Position numbers and translations under genes: made by a program | The notes under the pieces: generated by a model | The model's database searches: none | Told to the model about the DNA's origin: nothing | What the model saw: the letters and a program-made list of their open reading frames with translations, nothing else | DNA from: Chrysomallon squamiferum | Lineage: Eukaryota; Mollusca; Gastropoda; Neomphalida; Peltospiridae | Direction: 5' to 3' | Assembly (NCBI GenBank): GCA_012295275.1 | Contig: CM022665.1 | Span: forward strand, 31,816,022-31,880,021 | DNA: 64,000 nt | In this document: positions 1 to 14,434 of the stretch, one piece after another | How the letters are laid out: each line of letters begins with the position of its first letter | Numbering within the stretch: the stretch's first letter is position 1

Positions 1-558
1 CAAAACAAGTCAACAAGAACAACAAAAACCATGTAAATATCATTTCCCATCAGCTTAATATATGTATATGTTTCTTGATTACAAATAAAAAATATTTTCT
101 CAGTGTTCTTTACTTGTATTAAAATTATTATTTGGTAAGATTCTGTTTTGCCAACAAGAATAAATTAGTTTATCTAAAATTTTTACTGAATTCTTCTGAT
201 GATTCTACTGAAATTAATTTTAAAAACTGTTTTAATGCAAGTGCCAATTAAGAATTAAAATAAGATATGAATTAAAAATTAATATTTAATAAAACATTAA
301 AAGTTTATCTTACCTTTGTAAATTTAACATCTATCATACAAATATCACCATTAACTTAATCAATAGCATATTAATACTACTTTAAACCAGTCAGTTTTTT
401 GACCAATTTTGAAAAATGATAAGATTTGCATAATAAATAAAAGTATGTAGCCATGTATTATGAAAAATAATAATAAAAATAGTAGTAGTATTAGTAGTAA
501 ATAAATAAATAAATAAACAAATAAACAAAGCGTCTTTAAACATTTGTCATCAGAAAAA

Positions 559-589
<31 letters not shown>

Positions 590-1698
590 CTGGAAATATT
601 AACTTTTGAATCACAAAGAAATCACAGTTGAAATTTCTTTGAAAAATGTTTTGAAGACATTTCTAAATGCACTTCACTGGAAGAGATAGTCCAAACAGTC
701 TACTGAACAAAAGAAAGCACACTGAAATCTGACTGCTATAGAACTCTGACAGTTCCTTGTAATACTTAACTTCATCAGTACAACTTGAATTTACATCTCT
801 CATCATAGATAAGTCTGCATATTCACATCATTAATCTTCATTATTAATCCATTAATTCACAATTAATCCTTTGAGAAACAAATTTGGTCATACATTTTCC
901 AGCTACAACCTTTATCCATGATTATCTATCATGAAGTCATAAATACCATTTGAAAAAAACAATATGATCAGTTCACAGTATTAACAGATAATGCAAAGCC
1001 AGTATGGTCAATTTTTAAAACGTTGGTTCCATAATGCAATAACACTTAAAAAAAATGAAACAAAACCTAAAAATTAATGTCTGAATGATCTCTACTGAAG
1101 ATATGGTATGAAGATTCTTAAAAAAATTAGTTTACATTTTTTAAAATTCTTTTTAAAAAAAAAAGAAGAAAAGAAAAGGAATATATTCCATAAAAGTTTT
1201 CCTTCATGTCTGAACATATTTCTATTTAAAAAAAAAATAAAGAGTCCTAATTCAGCAGACAAGAGTTCACACAATAATATAGTGGAAAATGAAAACCAAA
1301 CCAAGACAGACTTATCTCCCAACCTCTTTAAATCACTGTATGTGATACAACTCTTAAAAATAAATATATTAAAAAAAAAAGAAAAAAAAAGGAAAAAAAA
1401 ATAATATAGAGAAAAGATATATGTGACCACCCAAGGTTAACATTTTATTAATTGTGTATTTTTAAATCTGCCAAAACAGTTTACAGACAAACTTAAGTGT
1501 GTAAATCCTAGTACAAGTAGTTATCTATTTTTTAGATAGTGCTGGACATTATCAGCAAACACCAGCAAGGATTTGAACAGAAGTGTCTTTTAACACTTGG
1601 CAATAAGTATCAATAACTTGGAATGTCTAATATCATTAAAAAGCACTGCACTGAATTACAACACACTCGTTTAATTAGAAGAAGAATTCATTTTATTT

Positions 1699-2150
1699 GA
1701 CTAATAAGAACTGAAGATCATAGTTGTTAAAACTTAAGACAAGAATATTTTTAAAAAAATAAAAAATTCCTAACACATTTAATAAATAAAACCCTAAATA
1801 TTATGAAGTAATCAAAACTGAAAATCAAGGCAGTTTTAATTAATACATGAGGATTTTATTTTTTATTTTATTATTTTGACTTTTTTAACAGTTTATACAT
1901 ATAAAAAATATATAAAACAGAAACACATTCAGTTAATCAAAAACACAAATACTATGATTTATGAAGTAATAAAAACTGAAGATTAAGACAGTTTCAACTA
2001 AGACAAAATAATATGTATATATTTTTAAATCATTTAAACACATAACAATATTTAAAAAAATATATATTATAATAATAATAGTAATCAATAAATAATAAAT
2101 AAAAAAAATATAAAGTAATAAGCAGTGAAGATCAAGGAGGTCTTAACTGA
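1699..2150. repeat. Imperfect tandem repeat, about 106-158-bp unit
   Basis: The block 'gaagtaataaaaactgaaga' followed by 'tcaaggcagttttaactaa' occurs near 1,805, 1,963 and 2,111, with a weaker copy near 1,699. Units differ in length because of A/T-rich insertions. Confidence 0.65.
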
Positions 2151-4353
2151 TGCTAAACAACTTTTGTTAACAGTTTAAAATAAAATAAAAAATTATTAAT
2201 CAGAACTAAATAAATAATTGCAGATGAACGAATGATCTTTTTTTTGTGAGAAAAAGATTAATTTTGATAAATACTTAAAAAACAAAAACAACAACAACAA
2301 AAAACAATCTTACATAAACAGAATAAATCTGTAGCTACAAAATTCATAACAACAGAATTACCTACATACTCATTCTTAAATGAAAAAAAAAAAAGATTAG
2401 ATGTAATTTCTTGCAACTGGATTTATTGTCCATAATAATATATATATTTTTTTTAATTTCCTGACTGATTTATTTATGTCATAGTTCTTTTGATAGTTAG
2501 TTACTAGCAAAAATGGTCATTACTAAAACTAGTAACATTATTGTGGCAGTAGTGATGGTGATTCCTCTGTTTACACTTATTTAGTAGTTGTTATACCACC
2601 AGTACAATTTTATACATTCACAGTGACTGCAAGAATAAGCACCATAACATTCTCTACATTCTTTTTTCAATCAAACTCACACAACAGAATCCAGTTTGTT
2701 TATTCTAAAACATTATGCTAACTTGTTACTTTGGCCTTTGTCTTATACCATACCAGATCACAAATTTGATCATTGTGGCATACAGCTGTAGTGCATAATA
2801 GATGGCAGAGAGGTGAGATTCAGAATGATACTGAAGATCAGGAAAACATTTCCATGAAGGTAGAATTGATTATGGTAATTCTTACAAGCAGATGTATAAA
2901 GAGGAACAGTCAATTCACTCTGGCAACCTAGTGACCTAAACAAAGGTCTATAGATATACAAGGATTGTGGTTTTGTGGAAAATGTATTACATATGCTGAA
3001 GGTGAATGTGATATTGTAAGATATGAAGAAAACAAAAAGACATGATGATCTGCAGAAAGTTTAGGGAAAAGATATAAATTATTATTTTATCAGAGTAAAA
3101 TGTTTTCATTTGAAGTTGTTTATTTTTACAAATTTACAAAATTAAAAATTTTGTGAAAAGTTTTTTATTTTAAATAAATAAATTAAAAAAAAATAAATAA
3201 AAAAATAAAATAAACAAAATAGTATTTTCATTAGCTTCCTGTTTCAGAATGTAAAATAAAACTATCAAAAATATTTTAAAACTATGCATAGTTAATATTT
3301 ATGCTAAGGTTTTTGTTGTAATTTAAAATACCATGAGACTATGTTACTATAGACATTTTAATAAGATGCATTAAAATTAATGGCATGATGTTCAAATATT
3401 GTAACAGGAAATAAAACATTAAGCTTAACATTGAAATCCATGGATTTTCCACACACTACAGCTGTGCATTTGTGCATATCAGAATTTTAGTTTTATTTAT
3501 CTATTTTTTTTTTTTATTATTATTATAATTATTATTTATGTTTTGCTTAACTATCTGAAGATCAAATTTATGTTTAATTTTGCATTATTTAACAGTCACA
3601 TCTGAACAAACATAAGGATAAGGGGGGGAGGCTAAAATAACTAATAAAACGTCAAAAAACAAAATAATAATTCTTGGTTCAACTCATGAAATTTTAGAAT
3701 GTATAGTTAAAAAAACAACTAGGATAGAGTTTTTACCATACAAAATTATATGTGATGAACTCAGGTACAGCAATTTAAGATTTAAGTAACAAAGGTCAAA
3801 AAATGAAAGTAACAGTCATATCATTTCTATTGTACAAACAAATTCAGTTGAACTCGAATTAACAAATGAAGTATTTAAAAACTGGGATATGTACATTTTA
3901 TATATTTTTAAGGTTTATCATATATTATTTTACATTAGAGATTTGCATATCTCTATATATTGTAACAAACATGAAAAAGATTAAAACTGAAATTTAAAGA
4001 TATTATGTGATTCTATGATTTAAAAAAATATATATTGAAATGAATCTGTACAGTACAAACAGGCCTAAATATATTTTCTGTACTTACAAGTTACCATTTT
4101 ATTTGTATAAATATAGCACCCAAATATTTGTGAGGTTGTACAGAGTCCAATTATTCATGAAGTTATTTCAGAAAGTGAAACATGAAACAAATGCTCCAAA
4201 TCCTGGAAGTTTTAGACATTTCTCTGAACAAAATAACATTATGGGTAAAATCGAAAAAAGTCCATTTTCTTTATTTTTCAAAACATGTACTTTTATTTTT
4301 GTACTTTATTGTTAGGAAAAATTGGTCACAGGCAAAAGGATTAATTCAGTAAG

Positions 4354-4431
4354 TTGTTAAAATGTATGTGAAATGTATTAAGGCTATAACCAGCAGTTTG
4401 TTAAAATTTATATAAATTATATTAAGGCTAT
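4354..4431. repeat. 44-bp tandem duplication next to the 84-nt exon
   Basis: Copies 'ttgttaaaa...attaaggctat' occur at 4,354-4,387 and 4,398-4,431, just 3' of the exon in transcript sense. Confidence 0.8.
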
Positions 4432-4486
4432 CTGTTCATCTTCCCAGAGGAACACATTATTACGACAATTTGTGAAAGGATCTTAC

Positions 4487-4570
4487 CTTTTGTTCAGCAT
4501 TGGCTGTGAGTCCTTGAAGTCGTGTTGTCATGTTAGACAGGCTTTGCTCAAACGCTGCCACCACATGAGC
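4487..4570 (-). CDS. NAV: NAV-like coiled coil, second part (84-nt exon)
   Basis: The exon encodes 28 codons in phase 0 containing HVVAAFEQSLSNMTTRL and ending TANAEQK. This is the most diagnostic segment in the window: vertebrate NAV proteins carry a nearly identical LVAAFEQSLxNMTxRLxxL motif directly after the 75-nt exon's sequence. The acceptor is TATTTCCAG and the donor AAAG|GTAAGA. The following coding exon, which should begin with an (E/D)xEL-type segment, is not visible between 1 and 4,486 and must lie outside the window. Confidence 0.94.
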
Positions 4571-4968
4571 CTGGAAATACAAATAAAAACAAAACATTAG
4601 AAAAACAATTGCCATATAAAAATAACATATTATATCACAAGAAATTAAAAACCATTGAAAATAATTGCTGCACAGAAATTATTCATTATATCAGAAGAGT
4701 TTAGAATCTTGTTTGAATATATCATGAAATAAGACATTATCAGCAGAGAATGTTCCTCAGATACGATAGTACTGCCTTAATAAGATACAAAAAGACAGCC
4801 TCAAATATCAAAATATTTTCATTATTCATAATGAATATGTTAACATTATCAAGTGTTTCTGACAACCATGGTTGAATGTTTTAACTCCTAGACAATGAAA
4901 ATAATTTCAGTCACAGTTTTCAAGGTTTTCCTACCTTTAAGCTATTCCAGATATACTTTTCAACACAC

Positions 4969-4971
<3 letters not shown>

Positions 4972-5011
<40 letters not shown>
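4972..5011. repeat. (CA)n microsatellite
   Basis: An uninterrupted CA tract of 40 nt. Similar tracts lie at 17,920-17,959 and 18,346-18,373. Confidence 0.95.
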
Positions 5012-5014
<3 letters not shown>

Positions 5015-5394
5015 ATCATTATTGTAGCATTTGATATATTAAGCCAGAGGAAAATACCAAAAATAAAAAAAATGTTTTGTCATTACAGAAAGGAAAATTG
5101 ATATGATTACCCATCATAAGTTAATATAATGTGAAAATTATACAGCAAGCTTTGATCTTGTCATATAATATTACTTCCCCTGAAGAATATTTAATGTTAT
5201 TTTTTGTTTTATTTTTTATTTTTTTTAAAGAAATGTGGCTTCTGATTTAAAACATATTTGGACTGATTATTCAGGATCATTTGACCTATTACTTGTTTAA
5301 GAAATTATAAAACTTAAAATAGAATGAAGTTATTTTCCCTAAAATACATATAAGCCATAACCGACAGTTCAGAGTGTGTGGAGTATGACTGGAT

Positions 5395-5570
5395 GCAGGA
5401 ACAATTTCCTGAGTTTGCCTACAAATGTATTTCTCATTCCAACCATTGCTTCAGTCTGGGTGTATAAAAGGTTATAGTATGTGCTATCCTAGTGGATGAT
5501 GCAAATAAAATATCCCTTGCTGCTAATTCTTAGAGGTATCCTATGACAGGTTCATCTCATTATTATTATT
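5395..5570 (+). mobile_element. Fragment of the same molluscan SINE family
   Basis: The stretch contains 'atttctcattccaaccattgc', 'tagtatgtgctatcct', 'ggatgatgcaaataaaatat' and 'cccttgctgctaatt', in the order expected for the SINE body. The tRNA-like head is degraded or missing, and the tail decays into an ATT microsatellite. Confidence 0.65.
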
Positions 5571-7380
5571 GTTATTATTATTATTATCATCATCATTATA
5601 TAGAAACAATAGATGACATCTAATAACCATTAATATTAAAAAATCTTAAAATGTCTTTATAAATTAATTCATTTACATATTTATTTATTTATTTAATACA
5701 ACTGAAAATATCAATTTGTTTTCATTTTCTTTCTGAACCCAGGATGTATATATTTATTGAAATAACTTCCTCTGTTCTTGTAAAGTAGGAAAACAAAAAT
5801 GATGAAATACAGAATTACTGCATCTGTTGCTTATAATACTAAACATCAGTGGGAAAATCCTAACCTTTCTGAAAATGTCTTAGAACTATTAAAGTCACTC
5901 ATAATGCAGAATAACTGTTCACACATGTGGTATATCCCACATCAAAGACAAACAATGCACTATTAGGAAAAGAAGAAAACAAATTCACACTGCATAAGTT
6001 TACTCAATCATAAAGGTCAGAGGAACTGTTCAATTAGTGGTTTAAGTTTTTACCACATGAGACTGGTGCAGTGAAGAACAGAAGTGTATGTTATAGAACA
6101 AAAAAGATTCGACGTGTTTCTTTTCAACTGTCATTGAAATACAATAATCTCAACTCAATATTAAAAGCAATTCACAGATTACTGAAGGGACCGTTGCTTG
6201 TTAATTTTTATCTTGTTTGTTAGTACATAGTTTCAAATATCTGCAGTCAAACTATGTCTTTTTTAGTGTACATGTTCATATAGTTAATTGCTGGATACTT
6301 GATTCCACCTTCAAATTCAGTTTGGTTATGTGCAATGCACAGATTATGTTATTACAATTAGTGGAAAATGTATTAAGTTGTAATTTATTTAATATTTTAC
6401 AATACAAATCATGGACTAGGTCATGACAGTAAGCTAATGAAAGACTTGAGTTATATTCAGTCATAAAATTTTCTACAAAAAGAATTAGGTTTGATAATAC
6501 AGTAACAAAGAGTAAGAAAATATTATATTTCTTCTTTCAGACACACATACATAAATAAAATTACACACAAAATAGATTAGACAAAAGTGTAATTAAGACA
6601 AACAGGCATATACGAAATGGAAACATATGTACCTGGTATAAACAGTCTTAATAAAAATGTTTAAAAAAATTAAAAAAAGGAAAAGAAAATAGAGGAAAAG
6701 AACAAAGGTTTCCAACAAAAATATTCAGCGTATTATTTTCTTACAAAAGAATTCACAGAAATACTTATTTCTGGTCATGCACACCAATAATATAATTTTG
6801 ATAATGCCATTTCAGAGATTACAAAAACACACAGATATCTTACACAAATACTTTGCACATTGTTTGGACAGGTAAAAAAAGCTAGGTAACACTGGGCCAG
6901 GTGGTTCTCAACAGACACTAGAGAATAGAAGCAGGCTTCAGTTTCCACAAAGATTCACCCACATCAAATGAAGTGTCAGTGAGCATATTTATCCAGCTCT
7001 GAGATAAAAGTCATCCTTGAAGGAAGAATGGTTTTGGAATTTCAGAACAGCTGGTGCCTGTGTCTTTCTGCAGTGGTAGGAAAAACAAACTGCAAGTCTG
7101 GATTAATAGACAGTCAAGAAACTTTAGACCTCCAGCAGACAAGGTGATAACTGTTTACAGGGGATGACAGTTTCTTTTGAACTTTTACAGGTGTATAAGG
7201 AGTGAAATTTTCCTGATGGTCAATTTTAATATTTATGTGAATGTATACTTTAATGTGCTATGCTAATAGATTAAAATTGAAAGATTTTTAAATATACAGA
7301 GATAAATAAATAGATGGTAGAACTGATTAAATGAAATATCAGAATCTATGGATAAGAAAAGTGATTTGATCAGAAACAGA

Positions 7381-7645
7381 TTATCATTATACTACCATCA
7401 TCACAACTAAGTTATCATCATAACTATTATAACTACCATCATATAACTATCATTTTTTTATATTCTCCATTATGACCATCATCATCATGTTATAACCACC
7501 ATCAACATCGTCACTGCCATTATAAAAATCGTCATCACCGTTATGACACTAATGTAACTTATTATTACCATTATAACCATCTTCATCACCATTATAACTA
7601 TTATAATCATCATTATCACCTAGACAATCATCATCATCATTAACT
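7381..7645. repeat. Degenerate ATC-rich array (about 18-21 bp)
   Basis: Diverged units of the type 'cattataaccatcatcatca' run for about 265 bp. A shorter stretch of the same kind is at about 28,735-28,815. Confidence 0.75.
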
Positions 7646-7811
7646 CACACTGTATTTAAAACAGGTGTGTGACAGTAGACTCATGTAATGATACAGATGA
7701 CAAGAAACATCAGAGCAATGTTTTCAGTGTCAGCAGACAAATGTTTGTCTTACACAACATCTAATGGATGTTACTGACTGACATTTGACTATCAACACCA
7801 GTAAAACAAAC

Positions 7812-7870
7812 TGCACAGAGGATCAATCCTCCTTGGTGGTCCCACTGAGTTATTTTCCATTCCAAATAGT
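7812..7870 (+). mobile_element. Possible 5' fragment of the SINE family
   Basis: The stretch reads 'gaggatcaatcctccttggtgg' then 'ttattttccattccaa', like the B box and the following block of the SINE. The downstream core is not recognisable, so this is a truncated or strongly diverged copy. Confidence 0.4.
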
Positions 7871-9265
7871 GGATAAGAAACAATGCTATATTTTGTTTGT
7901 GTCTAAAGGATGATATTTTAATAACCAGAACCCTTTACTGATGAGTTAAAGGATAAAAATTTCTAATTTTTAAAAAATAGTAGTAGTAGTAATAGTAATA
8001 ATAACAACTATAGCAAAAATAGCAAAAAAAAAATAAAAAAAATAAATGATGATCATGATGATGATGAAGATGATGATTACAGCAATAATAAAATGGCAAC
8101 CAAGTATAAAACTTTTAAGATATGTTTCATGGTTTTTTCTCATTAATTACACATAACTAGAATGAATCAATACAGTTCCCATTACTTTGATTTTTAAACA
8201 TTTCTATTGAATAATGATGGATGTAAATGCTATTTAGACATTTTCCACTTGATGAAAACTGTTATGAAACATTCAGTCCATTTTTATTTTTTATTTATTT
8301 TTATGTTTTTTCAAAGCCTGCAGATATCAAGAAGGTCAAAAATAGGAAAAAGTTTCATCAAAAGCCTATCAGATATAGGACAGACAGCTACACAAACAGT
8401 CAATTGAGCATCATGAAAGGTCAAACAATGAACAGAAAATTAATAGCAAGTGGAGAAAATGAAGAAATATTTGCACTAATATTGACAGTCTAACATCATG
8501 GATTATTTATAGTTCCTGGTCTTTGGCCAAGAAACCAAGATAAAATGGAGTTGGGTAAAAAAAATAAAAATAATAAAAAATAAGAAGGAAAAATGGTTTT
8601 CCAGTATTTAAATATGATTTAGATATTAATATATAAAATTTAATTATTTTTTTAAACAGAAAGAAAAAAATGTTTTTCCAATAGTTAATATGTGATTTAG
8701 GTTTGATAATTAAATTGTTATCTAAATAGGTCTGTCAATAACTTGGACAAATATTGTCACATCTGATGGAAAATCATTGTCTGTTAAATAGTTTGATAAA
8801 GAATATTGAAACATTTTTCTCTAAAACTATCACCATTTTTGCAATTCCCTTCAAAACAAAAAATAAAGAACAAATTTATATTTAAAAACTGAAAACTGAG
8901 ATAAAAGAACACTTTATGGTCTTCTTGCTGTTTTAATGTAATAAATAATAATTTATCTCTTAATCTTAGATTGCATCTGATTTAGTGTGGAAAAAAAAAA
9001 AAAAAAAAATCATATATATATATATATAAAAAAATACTTTTAGCTAGATTAATCTCACCTCTCAATTCTTATTGCCATGGAAACAATCCATGGAATGATG
9101 AATTATTAGTAGAGATGTGATAATACTGAAGTTATAAACCTCTCAGGTTCAAGATCCTGAAAGCCCATTATTTATAATACAGATAATATTGTTTAATAAA
9201 TATGTATCAATTTTTTAAGGAACAAATTTAAGCTAGGTACAAAAAGAAAACAAAATAAAAATAGA

Positions 9266-9300
<35 letters not shown>
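9266..9300. repeat. (AAT)n microsatellite
   Basis: A pure AAT tract. Others of the same type are at 25,770-25,823, 30,620-30,651 and 54,613-54,649. Confidence 0.95.
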
Positions 9301-9302
<2 letters not shown>

Positions 9303-9449
9303 TTTAAAATACAAATAAATAAATAGTGTAAAACTTTATGTAGTCAGCTAATGTAGTTATATTATACTTTCACTTCTGAAATTCCATTCTGTTTTTATGA
9401 CATTAGACTAAATAAATCAAATATCAATATTCCAGTCACAGCAATATTT

Positions 9450-9483
<34 letters not shown>

Positions 9484-9866
9484 ACAGTCTGAAACAGGTT
9501 ATCAGGCTTTGACTGAGCATGTAAAACCTTTATAACACAATCATAAACCTTTATACCCATTCATAAATACCAATAATAATAAAATAAAGTTTAAAAATAT
9601 CTGTATTATAATCGTAGAAGTGTGCAAAAGAGGAAGCAGTAAGTGATATAAAAAAGTTATATATATTGCTTCTGCAAAAAAAAAAAAAAAAAATTCCAGT
9701 TCAATAACATTACCTTGCAGCAGTAAGTATCCAGACATTATTAAATAACTGGTCACAGAATTGCAACACATTGATTTAACAAGCAAAAGAAGAAATGTTA
9801 AATCAGTATTCATATATGCTTGATATTGCCAATCCAAGTGCATTAGATATATAAACAAAATGTCAG

Positions 9867-10070
9867 CAAATCCAAGAACATTTAAAGTATTTTTAATATA
9901 AAATATCCATTAAACGAAATGTTTATAAATCCTAGAAAATTTGAAATATCCATTAAAGAAAATATAAATGAATCCTAGTAAATTTCAAATATCCATTATA
10001 CAAAATATAAGTATTTCCAAGAAAATTTCACAAATATCCATTATAACAAAATGTATATAAATAAATAAAA
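9867..10070. repeat. Imperfect tandem repeat, about 43-45-bp unit
   Basis: The block 'aaatatccatta' recurs at about 9,901, 9,944, 9,987 and 10,032, with 'aaatcctagaaaattt' between copies. Confidence 0.8.
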
Positions 10071-13000
10071 TAATGTTCAATATTTGTAATGTAAGCTAAG
10101 CCTGTATTTAATTAACATGAATCTACCATCAAAACACACATCTGGCTGCCAACTGATCATAAAATAGTACTTGCTAAAGAAGCCTCTTCTGTAAACATGA
10201 TTTGATTAAGATTACATTGCTGATGTAATTTTCATCTGATTGCAGATACAGGTGATGAAAGCTGCAGATAGCCAATAGAGGATTAATGTTGCTGTTTTTA
10301 ATTATATAAAACTAATGTAGTTTGCAAGATTAAACATCTTTTCAATCTCACTTTGGGTGTGTGTGTGTGTTACAATACTATACATCAGTGTTATTAAAAA
10401 CAGGTAGAATAAACATACAGACACATACACTAAAATATTCATATTTAGTTTAAATATCAAGCTACTTCACTGCTAACACATTAAAAGACTAAATTGTTCA
10501 ACTTGTTACATTTAGCTCTTTAAATACTTAATCAATGCTTAGACCAACAATTATGAGTTTCTTTTATTCTGAACATACAGCTTAGAATGGATTTAAGAAT
10601 GCACCAAACTGGGGTTACAGCACCAAAGCACCAAATTCCACAGACATATTTTCTGCTGGTAATGATGTTTTCATTTCTTAGAAATTGGCTGCAGTGGCAA
10701 AGGGTTGTGTTGGAATACAAAGAAAGCAACACAAACCTTTCATGAAAACAAGCAAATCATTTGCTTAAAAGGCCACACATATTTTAGAAGCTTTAACTTC
10801 TTTTAAATCCCCCCCAAAATGTTTATAAAACAATACAAAAAACCAACACAGGTATATACATACAGATACTTATAGGTATGGTTATATACACATACACATG
10901 AACATGTACATACAAATATACATACATACATACATATATTCAGAAAGACAGACATACAAATACACACACACACACATGCATCACTTAGAAGGCTTGGTAC
11001 ATTTCTGTTATAGAATGTAAAAGCATGGTGCCTTGCTTATTCTGATTATCTCTAGTAAAAGAAAATATTTTTAAATGTTAAGTCTTGGAGTATTAGTGTT
11101 ATCTTGTTTTAATAAATTTAATATGTTTAAATATGGGTAACTTCAGTGCTAAATACCATTCTTTCAGTGCACAACTACTGATAATGATACAGGTTTTTCA
11201 TATTTTTATATTCATGCATGCAATAATTTTTTAACTTGTCCACAGAGAATACATTATTTCCTTAGAACTTGAACAAACTCATATAATATTTTATTAACCT
11301 AATCCTCTCTCTCACAAAACACACACATACATATAGACACATCTAACTCCAAAGATGCTAATATACATAAAGAGCAAGCTGAAGTAGCCTTCTCTAACCA
11401 CTAATTCAGAACCTATACTTAAATGTCTTAAGAAACTGAACTATTGCACAACACTGTTTTTACTGGTCATAACCTTTAAAAAAATGTTTCCCTGCAGACA
11501 CAATTGTTTTTGGAAGCAAAGAATAGAATATAAAACCACTCCAGTAAACTAGAATAGCTCCATCTTGGCAAAATTTTGGAAATTTAAATCCTTGCAAAGT
11601 GCTTCAGTTTATATTAAAAAAAACCACTACATAATGTTAGTCTCAACCTCACCCCTTCTAGCAACTGTTATGTGATTAATTCTACAGTCAGGACCTGTTC
11701 AAAGAACTGCAATATTTAATGTCTAAGAAAACATACCAATTTCTCTTAATTTTTTTTTTTTTTTTTTTAAATTTTGATTTCCCAATATTATTTAGATTGC
11801 TCAGAAATGCTATATTGAATCTAACATGTAATTATTATCTCTGTACAATTTATCTGACTGAAACAAGATTAAAATTACATTCATTATAATTTAAAAAATG
11901 ATGCAATTTTGTATCACTAAGCTAGTTGCAGATATAAAATGATATGAACAGTATATTCATATGTATTTACTTTTATTTCATTATTGTATTTTGTAACTTA
12001 AATAAATTAAAAGATAATGCTCAAGTGCTTGTCTGAGTACTATATGTGTTTTGTATATGACTTATGTTAAATTATTACAGATTTTGTTTCCCAGATCACA
12101 CATAATTTCTTTGTGTGATCATTTTTCAGCAAGTATTTTCAATTACCAAACACATATTTTATCTGTCATTCCTAATAAAAAATAAAATAATGAAATACTT
12201 AAGAAAACAAAAAACTCTGGTTTAAATGTTAAAACTCCAACCAATGACAAATAAGGTTAGAAAGTCTTTGCAAATCTTTACACCAATGGAAACAAAGGTT
12301 AAAAATAAACATAACCCCTTTCTACTCCATCTGTTTTTGTTTTACATGATCACCAATACCACAAATGTCAAATAAAGCTATCCTCTTGCAAAATTTGTTT
12401 AAAAAAATAATAATAATAAAAAATAAAATTCAAGGAAAAAAAAAACTAGAACCATAAACATTTTTTTTTGTCAACATAACAAACATAAAAATTTCAAGTT
12501 GAAAAATGAAAAAAAAATAAGAGAGAAAAAAAGTAAGCTATCAAAAAATTCTTCTTTGTTATGTCTTAACAAGCATAAAATAAATTTCAAACACAAGCTG
12601 TGAACAGATGAAACCACAAATTGCTACAGATGTTGTCACCAAATGTGCTTCAAAGAAAGACATATCCTCATAAGTGTTCATGCACGTTTTCAAAGAAACC
12701 TAATATCCATCTTTAAGTTTAAAAAAGATTTTTCAGTAACACATTTTTCTTTGTTACAAATTCATTTTGGAAAATGTTTTCAATATTACATTTCTGTTTG
12801 CCTAAAATGAAGTAATTTGATTTTTTTAATACAAATTCAATTAAATTTTTTTTTTTTTTTTTTTTTTTCAAATTCATATAAATTTCTGTGTTACAAATTC
12901 AGCAGTGTAAGATTTTGAGTGTTGCATTTTTCTTTCTTATGAATATAGCAAATCAGTTTTAACAGTTATGTTTTAACTCAGTGTTGCATTTTTTTCTAAA

Positions 13001-13269
13001 AATATTTCAGAAGTACATTTTCATCTAAAGAATTTCAGGTACACATATAAAGAAAACTTTAAAAAGAAAGAAAGAAAAGAACATGATATGTTTTCTCAAA
13101 TGAAACATTTTTGATGACAACTTTATAGTGTAATGTAATTTTGATAGCGAACATGTTTTTTTGAGAAAATAAAGGAATGTCAAACTTTAAAATTAAAAAT
13201 TAAATAAAAGATTAATCATTTAATGGCACTTTTGAAAACAAAATATGAGGTCATGATGAAAGTTTATTT

Positions 13270-13311
13270 AAATTTACACAATTTTCTTTCAAATTTACAC
13301 AATTTTCTTTC
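13270..13311. repeat. Perfect 21-bp direct duplication
   Basis: The sequence 'aaatttacacaattttctt' plus 'tc' is present twice without mismatch. The lack of divergence suggests a recent slippage event. Confidence 0.9.
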
Positions 13312-14341
13312 AAAGATTAGAGAAATTGCAAATAAATAAAACTGTACACAAGATACATGTTAAAAAAAAGAAGAAAAAGGAGTAACAAAAACATCTTTTA
13401 TTTGTGTAGAAAGTATTAAAAATAGCTTTATATTATAAATAAATAAATATTATTTAATGTTTTACAATTATCTTTCAAAAATCAAAAAGCAAATAAATTA
13501 AACTGAACATGATATACATAAACATTTTAATAAATAAAACATTTTTATCTCTATAGAAGCTAAAAAAAAAAAAAAAAAAACAAACAAAATAAAAAACAAT
13601 CAACAAACAAAATGAAACAATTAAAAAACATTGTAGTAGCTTAATACCAGAAATAAAAAATATAATTTTTGCACACACTCATGCATACACACATGTATAC
13701 ACACACACACACAAATATCTCAAATATCAGTTGATTTACATACGAATAAAACATACATATAAATAGTAGCTTCATGCCAGAAAAAAAAAATGTATGCAGA
13801 TGGAATTGAAAGTATGAAACACAAAGAGGCTGTCAATATCTATTTGTAAACTTCAAAAGAAGTAACTCATGTTAAGCTAAATAAACTTTGAGATAAGATA
13901 TCATTTATGGCCAGGTTAAGGTGCAGTTATCAGATGGTGCTTTCCCAAAACATTCTGAAGTTAGTGGAGATATCTTGAAACAAAAACTCTTAAGGTATTA
14001 AGTTACATTACTTTCATCATAATTATGATTTTGTATTTGAAAAAACAAGTGTGTTAAAGATAATGTAATAATTTTGTAGCTGAACTTATATTGGGACATG
14101 AACAATTAATAAATATAACTTTTAAGTCTAGGTATTAGGATACACAAATACATACAGACACATACATAAATACACACATTCAAGGAAACGTAATGCATAT
14201 AAGACATACACATCATGATGTATGAAAACACAAAGGGAAAAACACTTAATAAATGACAGAATGATTAAAATTTTGGATCAGTCTATCTAACCAGTGTCGA
14301 TTAAATTTATTTAATATAAAATCACTTCTTTTTTTTAATAA

Positions 14342-14434
14342 TAAAATAAAATATATAAATAAATAAAATAAAATAAAATAAGATAAAATAAAATAAAATA
14401 AAATAAAATAAAATAAATGAATGAATGAATAAAT
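14342..14434. repeat. (AAAAT)n / (AATG)n microsatellite
   Basis: Mostly AAAAT units, ending in a few GAAT units. Confidence 0.9.

Larger units (their letters stand above)
1..4486 (-). other. NAV: Partial intron downstream of the 84-nt NAV exon
   Basis: This AT-rich stretch begins (minus strand) with the GTAAGA donor at 4,486 and runs out of the window. It contains an AT microsatellite at 568-589, an imperfect tandem array at about 1,699-2,150, A/T-rich tracts and a 44-nt duplication close to the exon. No coding exon was recognised. Confidence 0.75.

Noticed and set aside
321-365. Minus-strand AAG|GTAAGA donor at 318-319 with a 14-codon open frame before it
   Set aside because: The only nearby acceptor gives a frame with a stop codon when entered in phase 0, which the preceding exon requires, and the peptide does not resemble NAV.
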